In this document: in pieces, positions 31,927-40,281 of the stretch | Layout: every line of letters begins with the position of its first letter | Numbering within the stretch: the stretch's first letter is position 1 | Assembly: GCF_031426495.1 (NCBI RefSeq) | Contig: NZ_JANPLK010000077.1 | Span: forward strand, 1 to 64,000 | Reading direction: 5' to 3' | Source of the DNA: Gemmatimonas sp. | GTDB taxonomy: Bacteria; Gemmatimonadota; Gemmatimonadetes; Gemmatimonadales; Gemmatimonadaceae | Length of the DNA stretch: 64,000 nt | The notes under the pieces: generated by a model | Told to the model about the DNA's origin: nothing | What the model saw: only the letters and a program-made list of their open reading frames with translations | Database searches by the model: none | Translations under genes and position numbers: made by a program

Positions 31927-33110
31927 CGCCGATTCTTCCCGGAGCCACCATCGGCTTTCTCGGTGGTGGACAGTTGGGACGCATGACCGCGTTCGCGGCG
32001 CGCTCCATGGGCTACGACATCCACGTGCTCGATCCCGATGTCGCCTGTGCCTCGCGCGCCGTGGCCTCGCGCACGATTACCGCGCCCTTCACCGACATTG
32101 CAGCGGCGGTCGAGCTCGCGAAGGCGTGTGATGTCGTCACGCTTGAGATCGAGCAGATCCATCCGGATGTCCTCGATGCGGTCGCCGCGCACACCGCGCT
32201 ACGGCCGGGGCGTGCGCCGGTGTACATCATTCAGGATCGCATCCGCCAGAAGGAGTGGCTGCAGGCGCAGGGCTTTCCGCTCGGTGCGTTCGTGGCCGCG
32301 GCATCGTCGGCGGACGTGGAGTCGGCGGTCCGCGAACATGGCGCGTGCATCGCCAAGTCCACGCACGGTGGTTATGACGGACGCGGTCAGGTTCGCTTGC
32401 GCGAGCCCGAGCAGGCTTTGGATGCCTGGGAGGCGCTTGGCAGTCGCACCTGCCTCGTCGAAAAGATGGTGTCGATCGACTACGAGATATCGGTGATGGT
32501 CGCGCGCCGACCTGGCGGCGAGATGGCAGTGTACCCACCGTCGCGCAATCACCACACGAGCGGCATTCTCACGTGGGCGGTGATCCCGGCCGTCATTGCG
32601 CCGGAGATGTCCGACAAGGCGCAGGCGCTGGCGTCGGCGATTGCAGAGCGCATCGGCATCGTGGGACTGCTGGCGGTCGAATGCTTCGTGACCACCGGGG
32701 GCGACCTACTGGTGAACGAACTCGCACCACGTCCGCACAACACATATCACCACAGTGAACGTGGCCTCGCCACCAGCCAATTCGAACAGCTCGTACGCGC
32801 GGTGTGCGACTTACCGTTGGGCAGCACCGAGGTGCATGCTCCGTCGGCCATCGTGAACCTGCTGGGCGAAGTCTGGCTGCAACACGAGCCGCCGCACACG
32901 ACGCACGCGCTCGACGTGCAAGGCACCCGATTGCATTTGTACGGAAAGGCCGACGCGCGCGGCGGCCGCAAGATGGGCCATCTCTCCGCGGTCGGCGAGA
33001 GCGCCCAGCAGGCTCTCGGGCGCGTGCTCGAGAGCTACCGGCGTTTGTCGCCGGAAACGATCGCGAGCTTCGATGTGCACGAGCCCGTGCTCGCTCGCTC
33101 CACCAACTGA
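31923..33110 (+). CDS. purK: N5-carboxyaminoimidazole ribonucleotide synthase
   Basis: PurK (395 residues) is the ATP-grasp enzyme that makes N5-CAIR from AIR, bicarbonate and ATP, feeding PurE. The N-terminus has GFLGGGQLGRM (dinucleotide-like fold), then the ATP-grasp segments KSTHGGYDGRGQ and LVEKMVSIDYEISVMV, and the C-terminal ELAPRPHNTYHHSE that binds metal-ATP. The start is the GTG overlapping the purE stop; no ATG is available near it. Length is normal for the family. Confidence 0.96.
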   Translation: MTPILPGATIGFLGGGQLGRMTAFAARSMGYDIHVLDPDVACASRAVASRTITAPFTDIAAAVELAKACDVVTLEIEQIHPDVLDAVAAHTALRPGRAPVYIIQDRIRQKEWLQAQGFPLGAFVAAASSADVESAVREHGACIAKSTHGGYDGRGQVRLREPEQALDAWEALGSRTCLVEKMVSIDYEISVMVARRPGGEMAVYPPSRNHHTSGILTWAVIPAVIAPEMSDKAQALASAIAERIGIVGLLAVECFVTTGGDLLVNELAPRPHNTYHHSERGLATSQFEQLVRAVCDLPLGSTEVHAPSAIVNLLGEVWLQHEPPHTTHALDVQGTRLHLYGKADARGGRKMGHLSAVGESAQQALGRVLESYRRLSPETIASFDVHEPVLARSTN

Positions 33111-33117
33111 TCCCGAC

Positions 33118-33495
33118 ATGTTTCCGCGCGACTTCTACGAAATTCTGCACATCATCGGCATCGCCATGCTGTTCATCGCCATCGGTGGCGTGGCGACGCA
33201 TGCCGCCAACGGGGGCTCCAAGGGTACGAGCTCCACGCGCCCGCTGATCGGCTCGATGCACGGCCTCGGTGCCCTCCTGATTCTCGTGGGCGGCTTCGGC
33301 ATGCTGGCCCGACTCGGCTTCATGCACGGCGGCAACTTTCCCGGTTGGTTGTGGGTCAAGATCATCGTGTGGGTGATCCTCAGTGCCGTGGTGCTGCTGC
33401 CGTACCGCAAGCCGGCACTGGCCAAGCCGTTTTTGCTCCTGCTCCCGCTGCTGGCTGGCTTGGCGGTGTACATGGCGCTGTACAAGCCGTTCTAG
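33118..33495 (+). CDS. Small four-helix membrane protein
   Basis: This 125-residue inner-membrane protein has four hydrophobic segments (about 8-28, 45-65, 74-93 and 101-122) separated by short loops. I cannot assign a family; the pattern (GSMHGLGALLILVGGFGMLARLG, then PGWLWVKI) resembles small SirB2- or DUF-type proteins of unknown role. It begins seven bases after purK and is probably in the same transcript, with ackA 46 bases downstream. Confidence 0.7.
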   Translation: MFPRDFYEILHIIGIAMLFIAIGGVATHAANGGSKGTSSTRPLIGSMHGLGALLILVGGFGMLARLGFMHGGNFPGWLWVKIIVWVILSAVVLLPYRKPALAKPFLLLLPLLAGLAVYMALYKPF

Positions 33496-33541
33496 TGCAC
33501 ACGCCCCTTCCGATTTCCGCTCCCCGCGAACGCGTGCAGCC

Positions 33542-34783
33542 GTGAACATTCTCGTGCTCAACGTGGGCTCGGCGACACTGAAGTTTCAGGTAGTCGTCAC
33601 CGACGCCGATCGGATCAGCGAAGACCGCGACGAGCGACTGATCCGCGGCCAGATCGAGCGGATCGGGGGCGAGTCGATCATCACCATCCGTGGCGCTGAT
33701 GGAGTGCCGCGCAAGCGTACCGCGTCGCTTCGCGATTTGCGCGCGGCGGTGGACTGGCTGGTGGGGTTCGTCACGTCGGAGGAGAGCGGTACCGGCCTCA
33801 CGAGTCGAGGGGAGCTGCATGCGGTGGGACATCGCGTGGTGCACGGCGGCGAGCGATTCCGCAGCAGTGTCGCGATCGACAGCAGCGTGCTGCACGGCAT
33901 CGAGGAAACCATCGAACTTGCGCCGCTGCACAATCCGCACAACCTCCGCGGCATTGAAGCGGCCCGTGCGGCGCTCGGCAGCGGTATACCACAGGTGGCG
34001 GTGTTCGACACCGCGTTTCATCACACGCTACCGGAGCACGCGTACTTGTACGCGATTCCGTACCCGCTCTATCGTCGGCACAAGGTCCGTCGCTACGGCT
34101 TTCATGGGACGTCGCACCGCTCCATCGCCTATCGCTGGCGCATGCTGACCGGGCGCGATCGCGCCGACGTGCGCATCGTGACGCTGCATCTCGGCAACGG
34201 CTGCTCAGCGTGCGCCATCAAGGGCGGCGAGTCGATCGACACGAGCATGGGCTTTACGCCGCTGGAAGGACTCGTGATGGGCACGCGCTCCGGTGACATC
34301 GACGCCGCGCTGCTGGACTACATCGCGGGGAAGGAGGGCCTCACGTTGCCGCAGGTGGAAGCGCTGCTGAACAACCAGTCGGGATTGCTTGGCATTTCGG
34401 GACTCACGAACGACATGCGCGATCTGCTCGCCGAAGCGGACGAGCATCAGGATCGTCGCGCCAAGCTGGCCATCGACATCTTCTGTTATCGGGCGCGTAA
34501 GTATGTGGGCGCGTATCTCGCCGCGCTCGGAGGCGCCGACGCCATCGTGTTCGCCGGCGGCGTTGGGGAGAACTCGCCCGAGATCCGACGACGGATATGC
34601 GACGGACTGCAGTGGGCCGGATTGCATGTCGACCCGACGGCCAACACGGCGCTCACGAATGGTCGGGAGGGACGTTTCTCGACCGACGATTCCCCTCTCG
34701 CGGCGTGGGTGGTGCCCACCGACGAAGAGCTGCTGATCGCTCGCGACACGTTCCGCGTGATCGCCGGCGTCGAGCCAACCTGA
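33542..34783 (+). CDS. ackA: Acetate/propionate-type kinase
   Basis: This 413-residue cytosolic enzyme of the ASKHA superfamily converts acetate and ATP to acetyl phosphate, or the reverse in energy metabolism. Visible signatures are the N-terminal LNVGSATLKF, AVGHRVVHGGERF, the catalytic-Arg/His region RRYGFHGTSHRSIAYR, LHLGNGCSACAI, and the adenine-binding IVFAGGVGENSPEIR near the end. The start is a GTG with no ATG nearby in frame. There is no phosphotransacetylase gene in the window. Two hairpins follow the stop. The related butyrate kinase is less likely because the motifs are of acetate-kinase type. Confidence 0.93.
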   Translation: MNILVLNVGSATLKFQVVVTDADRISEDRDERLIRGQIERIGGESIITIRGADGVPRKRTASLRDLRAAVDWLVGFVTSEESGTGLTSRGELHAVGHRVVHGGERFRSSVAIDSSVLHGIEETIELAPLHNPHNLRGIEAARAALGSGIPQVAVFDTAFHHTLPEHAYLYAIPYPLYRRHKVRRYGFHGTSHRSIAYRWRMLTGRDRADVRIVTLHLGNGCSACAIKGGESIDTSMGFTPLEGLVMGTRSGDIDAALLDYIAGKEGLTLPQVEALLNNQSGLLGISGLTNDMRDLLAEADEHQDRRAKLAIDIFCYRARKYVGAYLAALGGADAIVFAGGVGENSPEIRRRICDGLQWAGLHVDPTANTALTNGREGRFSTDDSPLAAWVVPTDEELLIARDTFRVIAGVEPT

Positions 34784-34916
34784 GGTATTACGGCGCACGA
34801 GGGGGTTGCAGATTTCGCTTGACCGGACGATACTCACGTGTGCGCGGCGGTTTCCCCGATTTGACGGGCCGCGCACTCAGTGCCTGTGGCACTGATTATC
34901 CGTCTAAGTCGCGGCC

Positions 34917-34954
34917 CTGACGGCCTGCGACGAGAAATCGGCGCCGGCCGTCAG
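34917..34954 (+). terminator. Hairpin downstream of ackA
   Basis: CTGACGGCC (34917-34925) pairs with GGCCGTCAG (34946-34954) and is followed by TCGTTT. A second hairpin, TCAGTGCC with GGCACTGA (34877-34895), lies just upstream. Together they probably end the ackA transcript before the methionine locus. Confidence 0.6.
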
Positions 34955-35020
34955 TCGTTTCCGGCAGTCGAACAACAAAACTGAAGGTGAAGGGCCATCG
35001 GCCTGCGCCGGTGTCGCTTC

Positions 35021-35070
35021 CGTGGTGATTTGCCGCCGATTGCCGCCACGTAAAATAAAGAGCTAAACTG
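35021..35070 (+). promoter_or_regulatory. SAM-II riboswitch
   Basis: The RNA has a stem CGTGG (35021-35025) with CCACG (35046-35050) and the loop signature TGATTT, followed by CCG and ATTGC, then the 3' part with TAAAATAAAGAGCTAAA. These are the conserved elements of the SAM-II class, which binds S-adenosylmethionine through an H-type pseudoknot and represses methionine genes. It sits 82 bases before the metY ATG and directly before a terminator hairpin, so SAM would probably favour early termination. I recognise it by sequence pattern. Confidence 0.8.
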
Positions 35071-35075
35071 CGATA

Positions 35076-35106
35076 GCGCCCGGCGGCCATCTATCCGCCC
35101 GGGCGC
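35076..35106 (+). terminator. Expression-platform terminator of the SAM-II riboswitch
   Basis: GCGCCCGG-CGG (35076-35086) pairs with CCGCCCGGGCGC (35095-35106) with one bulged base and an 8-base loop; GTTCGTGTTGTT follows. It lies five bases after the riboswitch and 46 bases before the metY ATG. Confidence 0.65.
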
Positions 35107-35151
35107 GTTCGTGTTGTTGGGCGGCACTCACCCCATTTGGAGAGTGCCACG

Positions 35152-36530
35152 ATGTCCGATTCTGTTACTGCTGCAGCTCGTCCGCTCGCCGTCGACACGC
35201 TTGCCCTGCACGTGGGCCAGGAAAAGCCGGACGGTGCCACCGGCGCCCGCGCCGTGCCGATCTATCAGACCAGTTCCTTCGTGTTCGACAGCCCCGAACA
35301 CGCCGCCGATCTGTTTGGCCTCCGTGCCTTCGGCAACATCTACACGCGCATCAACAATCCGACCACCGACGTGTTCGAGCAGCGCATCGCTGCACTCGAA
35401 GGTGGTGTGGCGGCAGTGGCGGTCGCCAGCGGTCAGGCGGCCCAGACGCTGGCACTGCTGAACCTCGCCGAGGCCGGTGACAACATCGTGGCGTCGCAGT
35501 CGCTGTACGGCGGCACCGTGAGCCTGCTCACGCATACGCTGCCCCGCCTCGGCATTCGCACGCGCTTCGTGGACATTCACGATCACAAAGCCGTTGCCGC
35601 GGCGATCGACGAAAACACGAAGGCGGTGTACGTGGAGACGGTCGGCAATCCGGCGCTCGACGTGCCCGATCTCACCGCGTTGGCCAAGCTGGTGCACGAG
35701 TACAACGTACCGCTCGTGGTGGACAATACGTTCGCGCCGATCATCACGCGTCCGATCGATCATGGTGCCGACATCGTGCTGCACAGCGCGACGAAGTGGA
35801 TCGGCGGACACGGCACGTCGATCGGCGGCGTGATCGTCGACAGCGGCCGCTTCGACTGGGGGGCCACCGCACGGTTCCGGAAATTCTTCAACGATCCTGA
35901 GCCGGCGTACCACGGCCTTCGCTTCTCCGAGGCCTTCGGCAATGTGAACGGCGCGAACATCGCATTCGCCGTGCGCCTGCGCGTACTGCTGCTGCGCGAC
36001 ATCGGCGCCGCACTGTCGCCGTTCAACGCTTTCCTGTTCCTGCAGGGACTGGAGACGTTGCCGCTGCGCATCCGTCAGCACAGTGCAAATGCGCTCAAGG
36101 TCGCTGAATTCCTGCAGTCGCATCCGTCGGTGACGTGGGTGCGTTATCCGGGCTCGCCTCGCATCCCACGCACACGCACGCCGTGGCGCATCTCACGGGC
36201 GGGTTCGGTGGCGTCCTCACCTTCGGCGTGCGGGGCGGTGAAGCCGCGGCGCGACGCTTCATCGTGGAGGCTAAGCTCTTTTCGTTGCTCGCCAACGTGG
36301 GGGATGCCAAGAGCTTGGTGATCCATCCGTGGACGACCACGCACGAGCAACTCGGCGAGACCGAACGGCGCGCGGCCGGTGTCACGCCCGATCTGGTGCG
36401 TCTGTCCATCGGCCTCGAAGCTGCCGACGACCTCATTGCCGATCTTGATCGCGCCCTGGCCGCCGCCGTCGCTGTCGACGCCGGTCGGACCATCACCGCT
36501 GCCGCGCAGCGAAGTGAGCACGCCGCATGA
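35152..36530 (+). pseudogene. metY: O-acetylhomoserine aminocarboxypropyltransferase, frameshifted
   Basis: MetY is the PLP enzyme that replaces the acetyl group of O-acetylhomoserine with sulfide to give homocysteine. The first 333 or so codons are normal: IYQTSSFVFDSPEHAADLF, the PLP-binding Lys in HSATKWIGGHGT, and TWVRYPG near the break. At about 36151 one base is missing: the frame then reads junk to a stop at 36321, while the next frame continues correctly as GLASHPTHTHAVAHLTGGFGGVLTFG to the stop at 36530. The full gene would be about 460 codons and its end overlaps metX-hom as ATGA. It is either a recent lesion or a sequencing error in this assembly. The ATG follows GGAG at a fair distance. 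Confidence 0.88.
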
Positions 36531-38644
36531 GCACCCTGCCCTCGAGTCTCCTCGTCGGCCGCGCCGCCGTGCGCGTTCCGCGGTCCTCCATTCCGTCGCG
36601 TGCCACGAATGGCGCCGCGAAAAGCGGCGCATCATCGTGGCCGATCCGCGACGAGACGATCACGTTTCACGATGTCGCGCTGGAGCGCGGCGACCGGCTG
36701 GACCGCGTCGATGTGCGGTATCGGCTTGAAGGCACACTCAACGCGGCGCGCGACAATGTGGTGCTCGTCGTGCATGCGCTCACGGGCACCACGCACGCGA
36801 GCGACTGGTGGAGGGGCGTGATTGGCGCCAACGCCGCCGTCGATCCCACGAAGCATGCGGTGCTCTGCGCGAACCTGCTCGGGGGCTGCGACGGCACCAC
36901 GGGACCGAGCGATGACGATCCGGACGCGTTGCCACCGTTCAGCACGCGCGATCAGGCCACCGTGCTGGCGCGTCTGCTCGACAGCCTCGGTATCGCGGCG
37001 CCGCTACTGGTGTGTGGCGGTTCACTGGGCGGCATGGTGATACTCGAGTTTGCCGCGAGCTTCCCCGCCCGCGTGCGGTCGGCGGTCGTGCTGGCAGCGC
37101 CTGCCGCGCAAACGGCACAGGGCATTGCCTGGAACGCGATCATGCGGCGCGCGATTGCGTTGGGCGGCGTGCGTGAAGGACTCGCCCTTGCGCGCATGGT
37201 CGGCATGCTCAGCTATCGCACGCCGGAAGGACTCGAGCGTCGCTTCGGGCGGTCGCGCAGCGAACACGATACGTTTCAGGTGCGCGACTGGCTTGAAGTA
37301 CATGGTGACAAACTCGTCTCGCGCTTCGATGCCACGAGTTACGGCGCGCTCATCGATGCGATGGACGAACATGACGTGGGTCGTGATCGCGGAGGACTCT
37401 CGGCCGCCCTCTCGGCCGTCGGCGACCGATTGATCGGCGTGGGTATTCCGGGCGACCTGCTCTATCCCGCCGACAGTGTGCGTGAATGGACGACCGCCGC
37501 GAAGGCCACGTACGTGGAGCTGCCCTCCGTTCATGGGCACGATGCGTTCCTGCTCGAAGTGGACCGTGTGTCGGCGATCATCGCCAAGGCGATCGCCGAG
37601 TCTGTACTGCGTCACGCATCGGCGGCGCCCCTCGCGGCAGTGACGACGCCGCCAATCGTCACGTCGGTAACGCCGCGCGTACGTCCGTTGCGGGTGGCAC
37701 TCGCCGGTTGCGGCCATGTCGGCGGCAGCTTGCTTGAGCTGTTCGGGGAACGCGCGCAGCAGCTCGGGAATGCGCAGCCCATTCGCGTCGATCGCGTATT
37801 GGTGCGCGATGCCGAACGTGCTCGACCCGCGCTCGCGCAAGCGATTGCGCGGGGCATCGCCAGACCGGATGCCTGCATCACCGACCCGACGCTGTTACTC
37901 AGCGACGATATCGATGTGCTGGTGGAAGCGATCGGCGGCACGACTACGGCACGCACGCTGGTGGAGACGGCGCTGCGTCGCGGCATTCGTGTAGTCACCG
38001 CTAACAAGGCCCTGCTCGGTGAGCGCGGCGCGGCGCTCGCGGCACTGGCGCGTATCACCGACACGCGTCTCGACTTCGAAGGTGCGGTGTGTGGCGCGAT
38101 TCCCATCGTGCGGTGTGTGCGCAGCGGTGCGGCCGGCGTGGGCATCACGAAGGTGAGCGGCATTCTGAACGGCACCAGCAATTACGTGCTCGAAAAGGTG
38201 GCCGAAGGCGCTTCGTTGGCCGAGGCCGTGGCCACCGCGCAGCGACTGGGTTACGCCGAGGCGGATCCGACGCGCGACCTCTCGGGGCAGGACGCCGAAG
38301 ACAAGCTGCGCATTCTCGCCTGGATGTGTTTCGGCGTGGATCCGGCCACGCTCAACGTCACTAGGCGCGGTATCGACGCCGAAACCGCCGCGTGGGCCAC
38401 GCGTGTGGCCATCGAAGGCGATCGCGTCAAACTCATCGCCAGTTGCGCGAGGGAGGGCGATGCGTTGGTCGCGCGCATTCTTCCCACTCGCATTACGAGC
38501 GACGATGCGTGGGCGCGTGTGGCAGGGCCGTTCAATCGCATCGTCGTGGAAAGCGAGACGGCCGGATCACTCGTGTTTCAGGGGCCGGGCGCCGGTGGGC
38601 GCGCCACGGCGGGGGCGGTGTTGGCCGACATCGTGGCGCGCTAA
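36527..38644 (+). CDS. Fused homoserine O-acetyltransferase / homoserine dehydrogenase
   Basis: This 705-residue cytosolic protein joins two methionine-pathway enzymes. Residues about 40-350 are a MetX-type alpha/beta hydrolase: LLGGCDGTTGPS, nucleophile elbow GGSLGGM (Ser about 166) and C-terminal SVHGHDAFLLE (His about 337). Residues about 385-705 are homoserine dehydrogenase: the nucleotide-binding GCGHVGG (about 394), VTANKALL, and the catalytic region GILNGTSNYVLEK and GYAEADPTRDLSGQDAEDK. There is no C-terminal ACT regulatory domain. The fusion would make homoserine and acetylate it in one chain. It lies downstream of the SAM-II riboswitch and overlaps metY by four bases. Confidence 0.93.
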   Translation: MSTLPSSLLVGRAAVRVPRSSIPSRATNGAAKSGASSWPIRDETITFHDVALERGDRLDRVDVRYRLEGTLNAARDNVVLVVHALTGTTHASDWWRGVIGANAAVDPTKHAVLCANLLGGCDGTTGPSDDDPDALPPFSTRDQATVLARLLDSLGIAAPLLVCGGSLGGMVILEFAASFPARVRSAVVLAAPAAQTAQGIAWNAIMRRAIALGGVREGLALARMVGMLSYRTPEGLERRFGRSRSEHDTFQVRDWLEVHGDKLVSRFDATSYGALIDAMDEHDVGRDRGGLSAALSAVGDRLIGVGIPGDLLYPADSVREWTTAAKATYVELPSVHGHDAFLLEVDRVSAIIAKAIAESVLRHASAAPLAAVTTPPIVTSVTPRVRPLRVALAGCGHVGGSLLELFGERAQQLGNAQPIRVDRVLVRDAERARPALAQAIARGIARPDACITDPTLLLSDDIDVLVEAIGGTTTARTLVETALRRGIRVVTANKALLGERGAALAALARITDTRLDFEGAVCGAIPIVRCVRSGAAGVGITKVSGILNGTSNYVLEKVAEGASLAEAVATAQRLGYAEADPTRDLSGQDAEDKLRILAWMCFGVDPATLNVTRRGIDAETAAWATRVAIEGDRVKLIASCAREGDALVARILPTRITSDDAWARVAGPFNRIVVESETAGSLVFQGPGAGGRATAGAVLADIVAR

Positions 38645-38655
38645 GACCAGTCGCA

Positions 38656-40281
38656 TCACGGCGCGGGGGGCCGCACCGGCGCTCCGACGGCCACATCGAA
38701 CGCGGCCGTTTCCACTGCGCCGTTGCGCCGCACCTGCACGAACACGCGATAGGCACCGGGGGTCGGGAACGCGAAGGGGAACGCCAGCGTACTCGGCCCG
38801 GCCGCGTCCGTCGCGTGCGTGGCGTGCGATCGATCCGATGCCATCTCCGCCGTCGCCATCACGGCCGCGATCTGCGCCGAGTCGAGCGATGCCGTGTCGC
38901 CGCGCTCTCGGCGCATCAGCTGCGCCTGCGCGGTCATGCTGGCGGTGCCCATGGGGTGCAGATGCATGAACACGCCGGCGTCGCGGCGCAGCACCATCGC
39001 GTGTCCGCCCATGCCCATGTACGGCTCGAGCATCGAGCGCGAACCGTCGGCATTCGAGACTGTGGCGACCAATCGAAGATCGCGCCCCGCGTCGACCCGC
39101 GCATCTGCTGTGAGCACCATCGCGGCGCCGCTCGCAAAGCGATAGGCGCCGCCAAGCGGCACGGGCGTCACCGCACTCCACGCATCGTCGGGGTCGAGCG
39201 CCGGAATCACCGAGGATGTTACCTCCGCGGCGGCACCATCCCCACCGGGCACCACGGGCGCGACTGGCACGTCGATCGTGTCCACCAACGTGCGCTGCGA
39301 GCCGTTTTGCAACAGCAGGTCACCGAACAGCAGGTACCGTCCGGCGGTCATCGATGGAATGCGTGTGACGAACGTGTCCGCATGCACGCGCAATGGGTGC
39401 AGATGCGCGAGCACACTCGACGCCTCCGCTCCGCCGGCGCGGATCAGAAACAGGTGCATCAATTTGCCGTGGTCGGGCATGACGGGGGCGAATCGGTTGG
39501 TGAGCCACAGCGAATCGGTCATGGCCATGGTCAACACACGTTCCGCATCAACCAATCGCACCGAGGCCCGCATTGCGATCGGCTTGAGCATGCGACGCTG
39601 ATACGCACGCTCTTCCACATCCCACCACGTCGATCCCCCGAACAGCGCGAGCGCCAACAGCGCCGCGCCAGCGCCCATCGCGAGGCGCGCACCGCGAACC
39701 CGCGCCGGGGGAGCCGTTTGCCCGGGGGCCACCGGGCCTTCGCGCACCGCCGCGCCGATGATGGTGAGCATGCCCGCCACCAGCAGCGTGCCGAGCGCGA
39801 TCAGGATGGCCGCCATGCCGCGTTCCATCCCGAGGGTTCGCGTAGCGCTCGTTTGCATCGGCACCACTACCGTCCCATTACCCGCTGGCCCCTCGACCGC
39901 GACATAGACCGCATAGATGCTGGCCGTCATGATCCACAAGTCGTGCGCCCACACGCCGGGATCGCCGGGCACGACGGCGGCTTCTTCGGCCGGCGGAGCG
40001 CCCTTCGTGCCCACGTTCCACTGCGCCGCGCGCAGCGTCACACGCGACGGCGTTCCGCTCAACACACGCACCGTAATAGGTACCTGCGCCGGCACCACGC
40101 CGGGCGGATTGATCAGCACGCGCACGGGATAGCCGCCGGCCTGGCCTTCGAAGACGACCTGGTTGCTGCCAACATGCGCCGACAGCAGCACGAACGCGAG
40201 CAGCGCGCTGCCAAGCACCGTGAGCCGCGCGCCCAGGCGCGACAACAACGCGCCGGTGCGTATCGAGTGAGCGCTCGTCAC
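38656..40281 (-). CDS. Membrane-anchored His-rich protein of unknown function (HLHP motifs)
   Basis: This 541-residue protein has an N-terminal hydrophobic helix (about 18-36), an extracytoplasmic beta domain (about 40-150), two further helices (about 157-181 and 203-222) and a long second extracytoplasmic part. The latter contains MPDHGKLMHLFLIR and AHLHPLRVHADTF (about 275-310), and later GMGGHAMVL with FMHLHPMGT (about 425-445). The repeated HLHP and nearby His/Met residues could bind copper or heme, but I recognise no family with a proven function. It overlaps the upstream membrane-protein gene as ATGA and surely functions with it. Confidence 0.7.
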   Translation of the reverse strand: MTSAHSIRTGALLSRLGARLTVLGSALLAFVLLSAHVGSNQVVFEGQAGGYPVRVLINPPGVVPAQVPITVRVLSGTPSRVTLRAAQWNVGTKGAPPAEEAAVVPGDPGVWAHDLWIMTASIYAVYVAVEGPAGNGTVVVPMQTSATRTLGMERGMAAILIALGTLLVAGMLTIIGAAVREGPVAPGQTAPPARVRGARLAMGAGAALLALALFGGSTWWDVEERAYQRRMLKPIAMRASVRLVDAERVLTMAMTDSLWLTNRFAPVMPDHGKLMHLFLIRAGGAEASSVLAHLHPLRVHADTFVTRIPSMTAGRYLLFGDLLLQNGSQRTLVDTIDVPVAPVVPGGDGAAAEVTSSVIPALDPDDAWSAVTPVPLGGAYRFASGAAMVLTADARVDAGRDLRLVATVSNADGSRSMLEPYMGMGGHAMVLRRDAGVFMHLHPMGTASMTAQAQLMRRERGDTASLDSAQIAAVMATAEMASDRSHATHATDAAGPSTLAFPFAFPTPGAYRVFVQVRRNGAVETAAFDVAVGAPVRPPAP

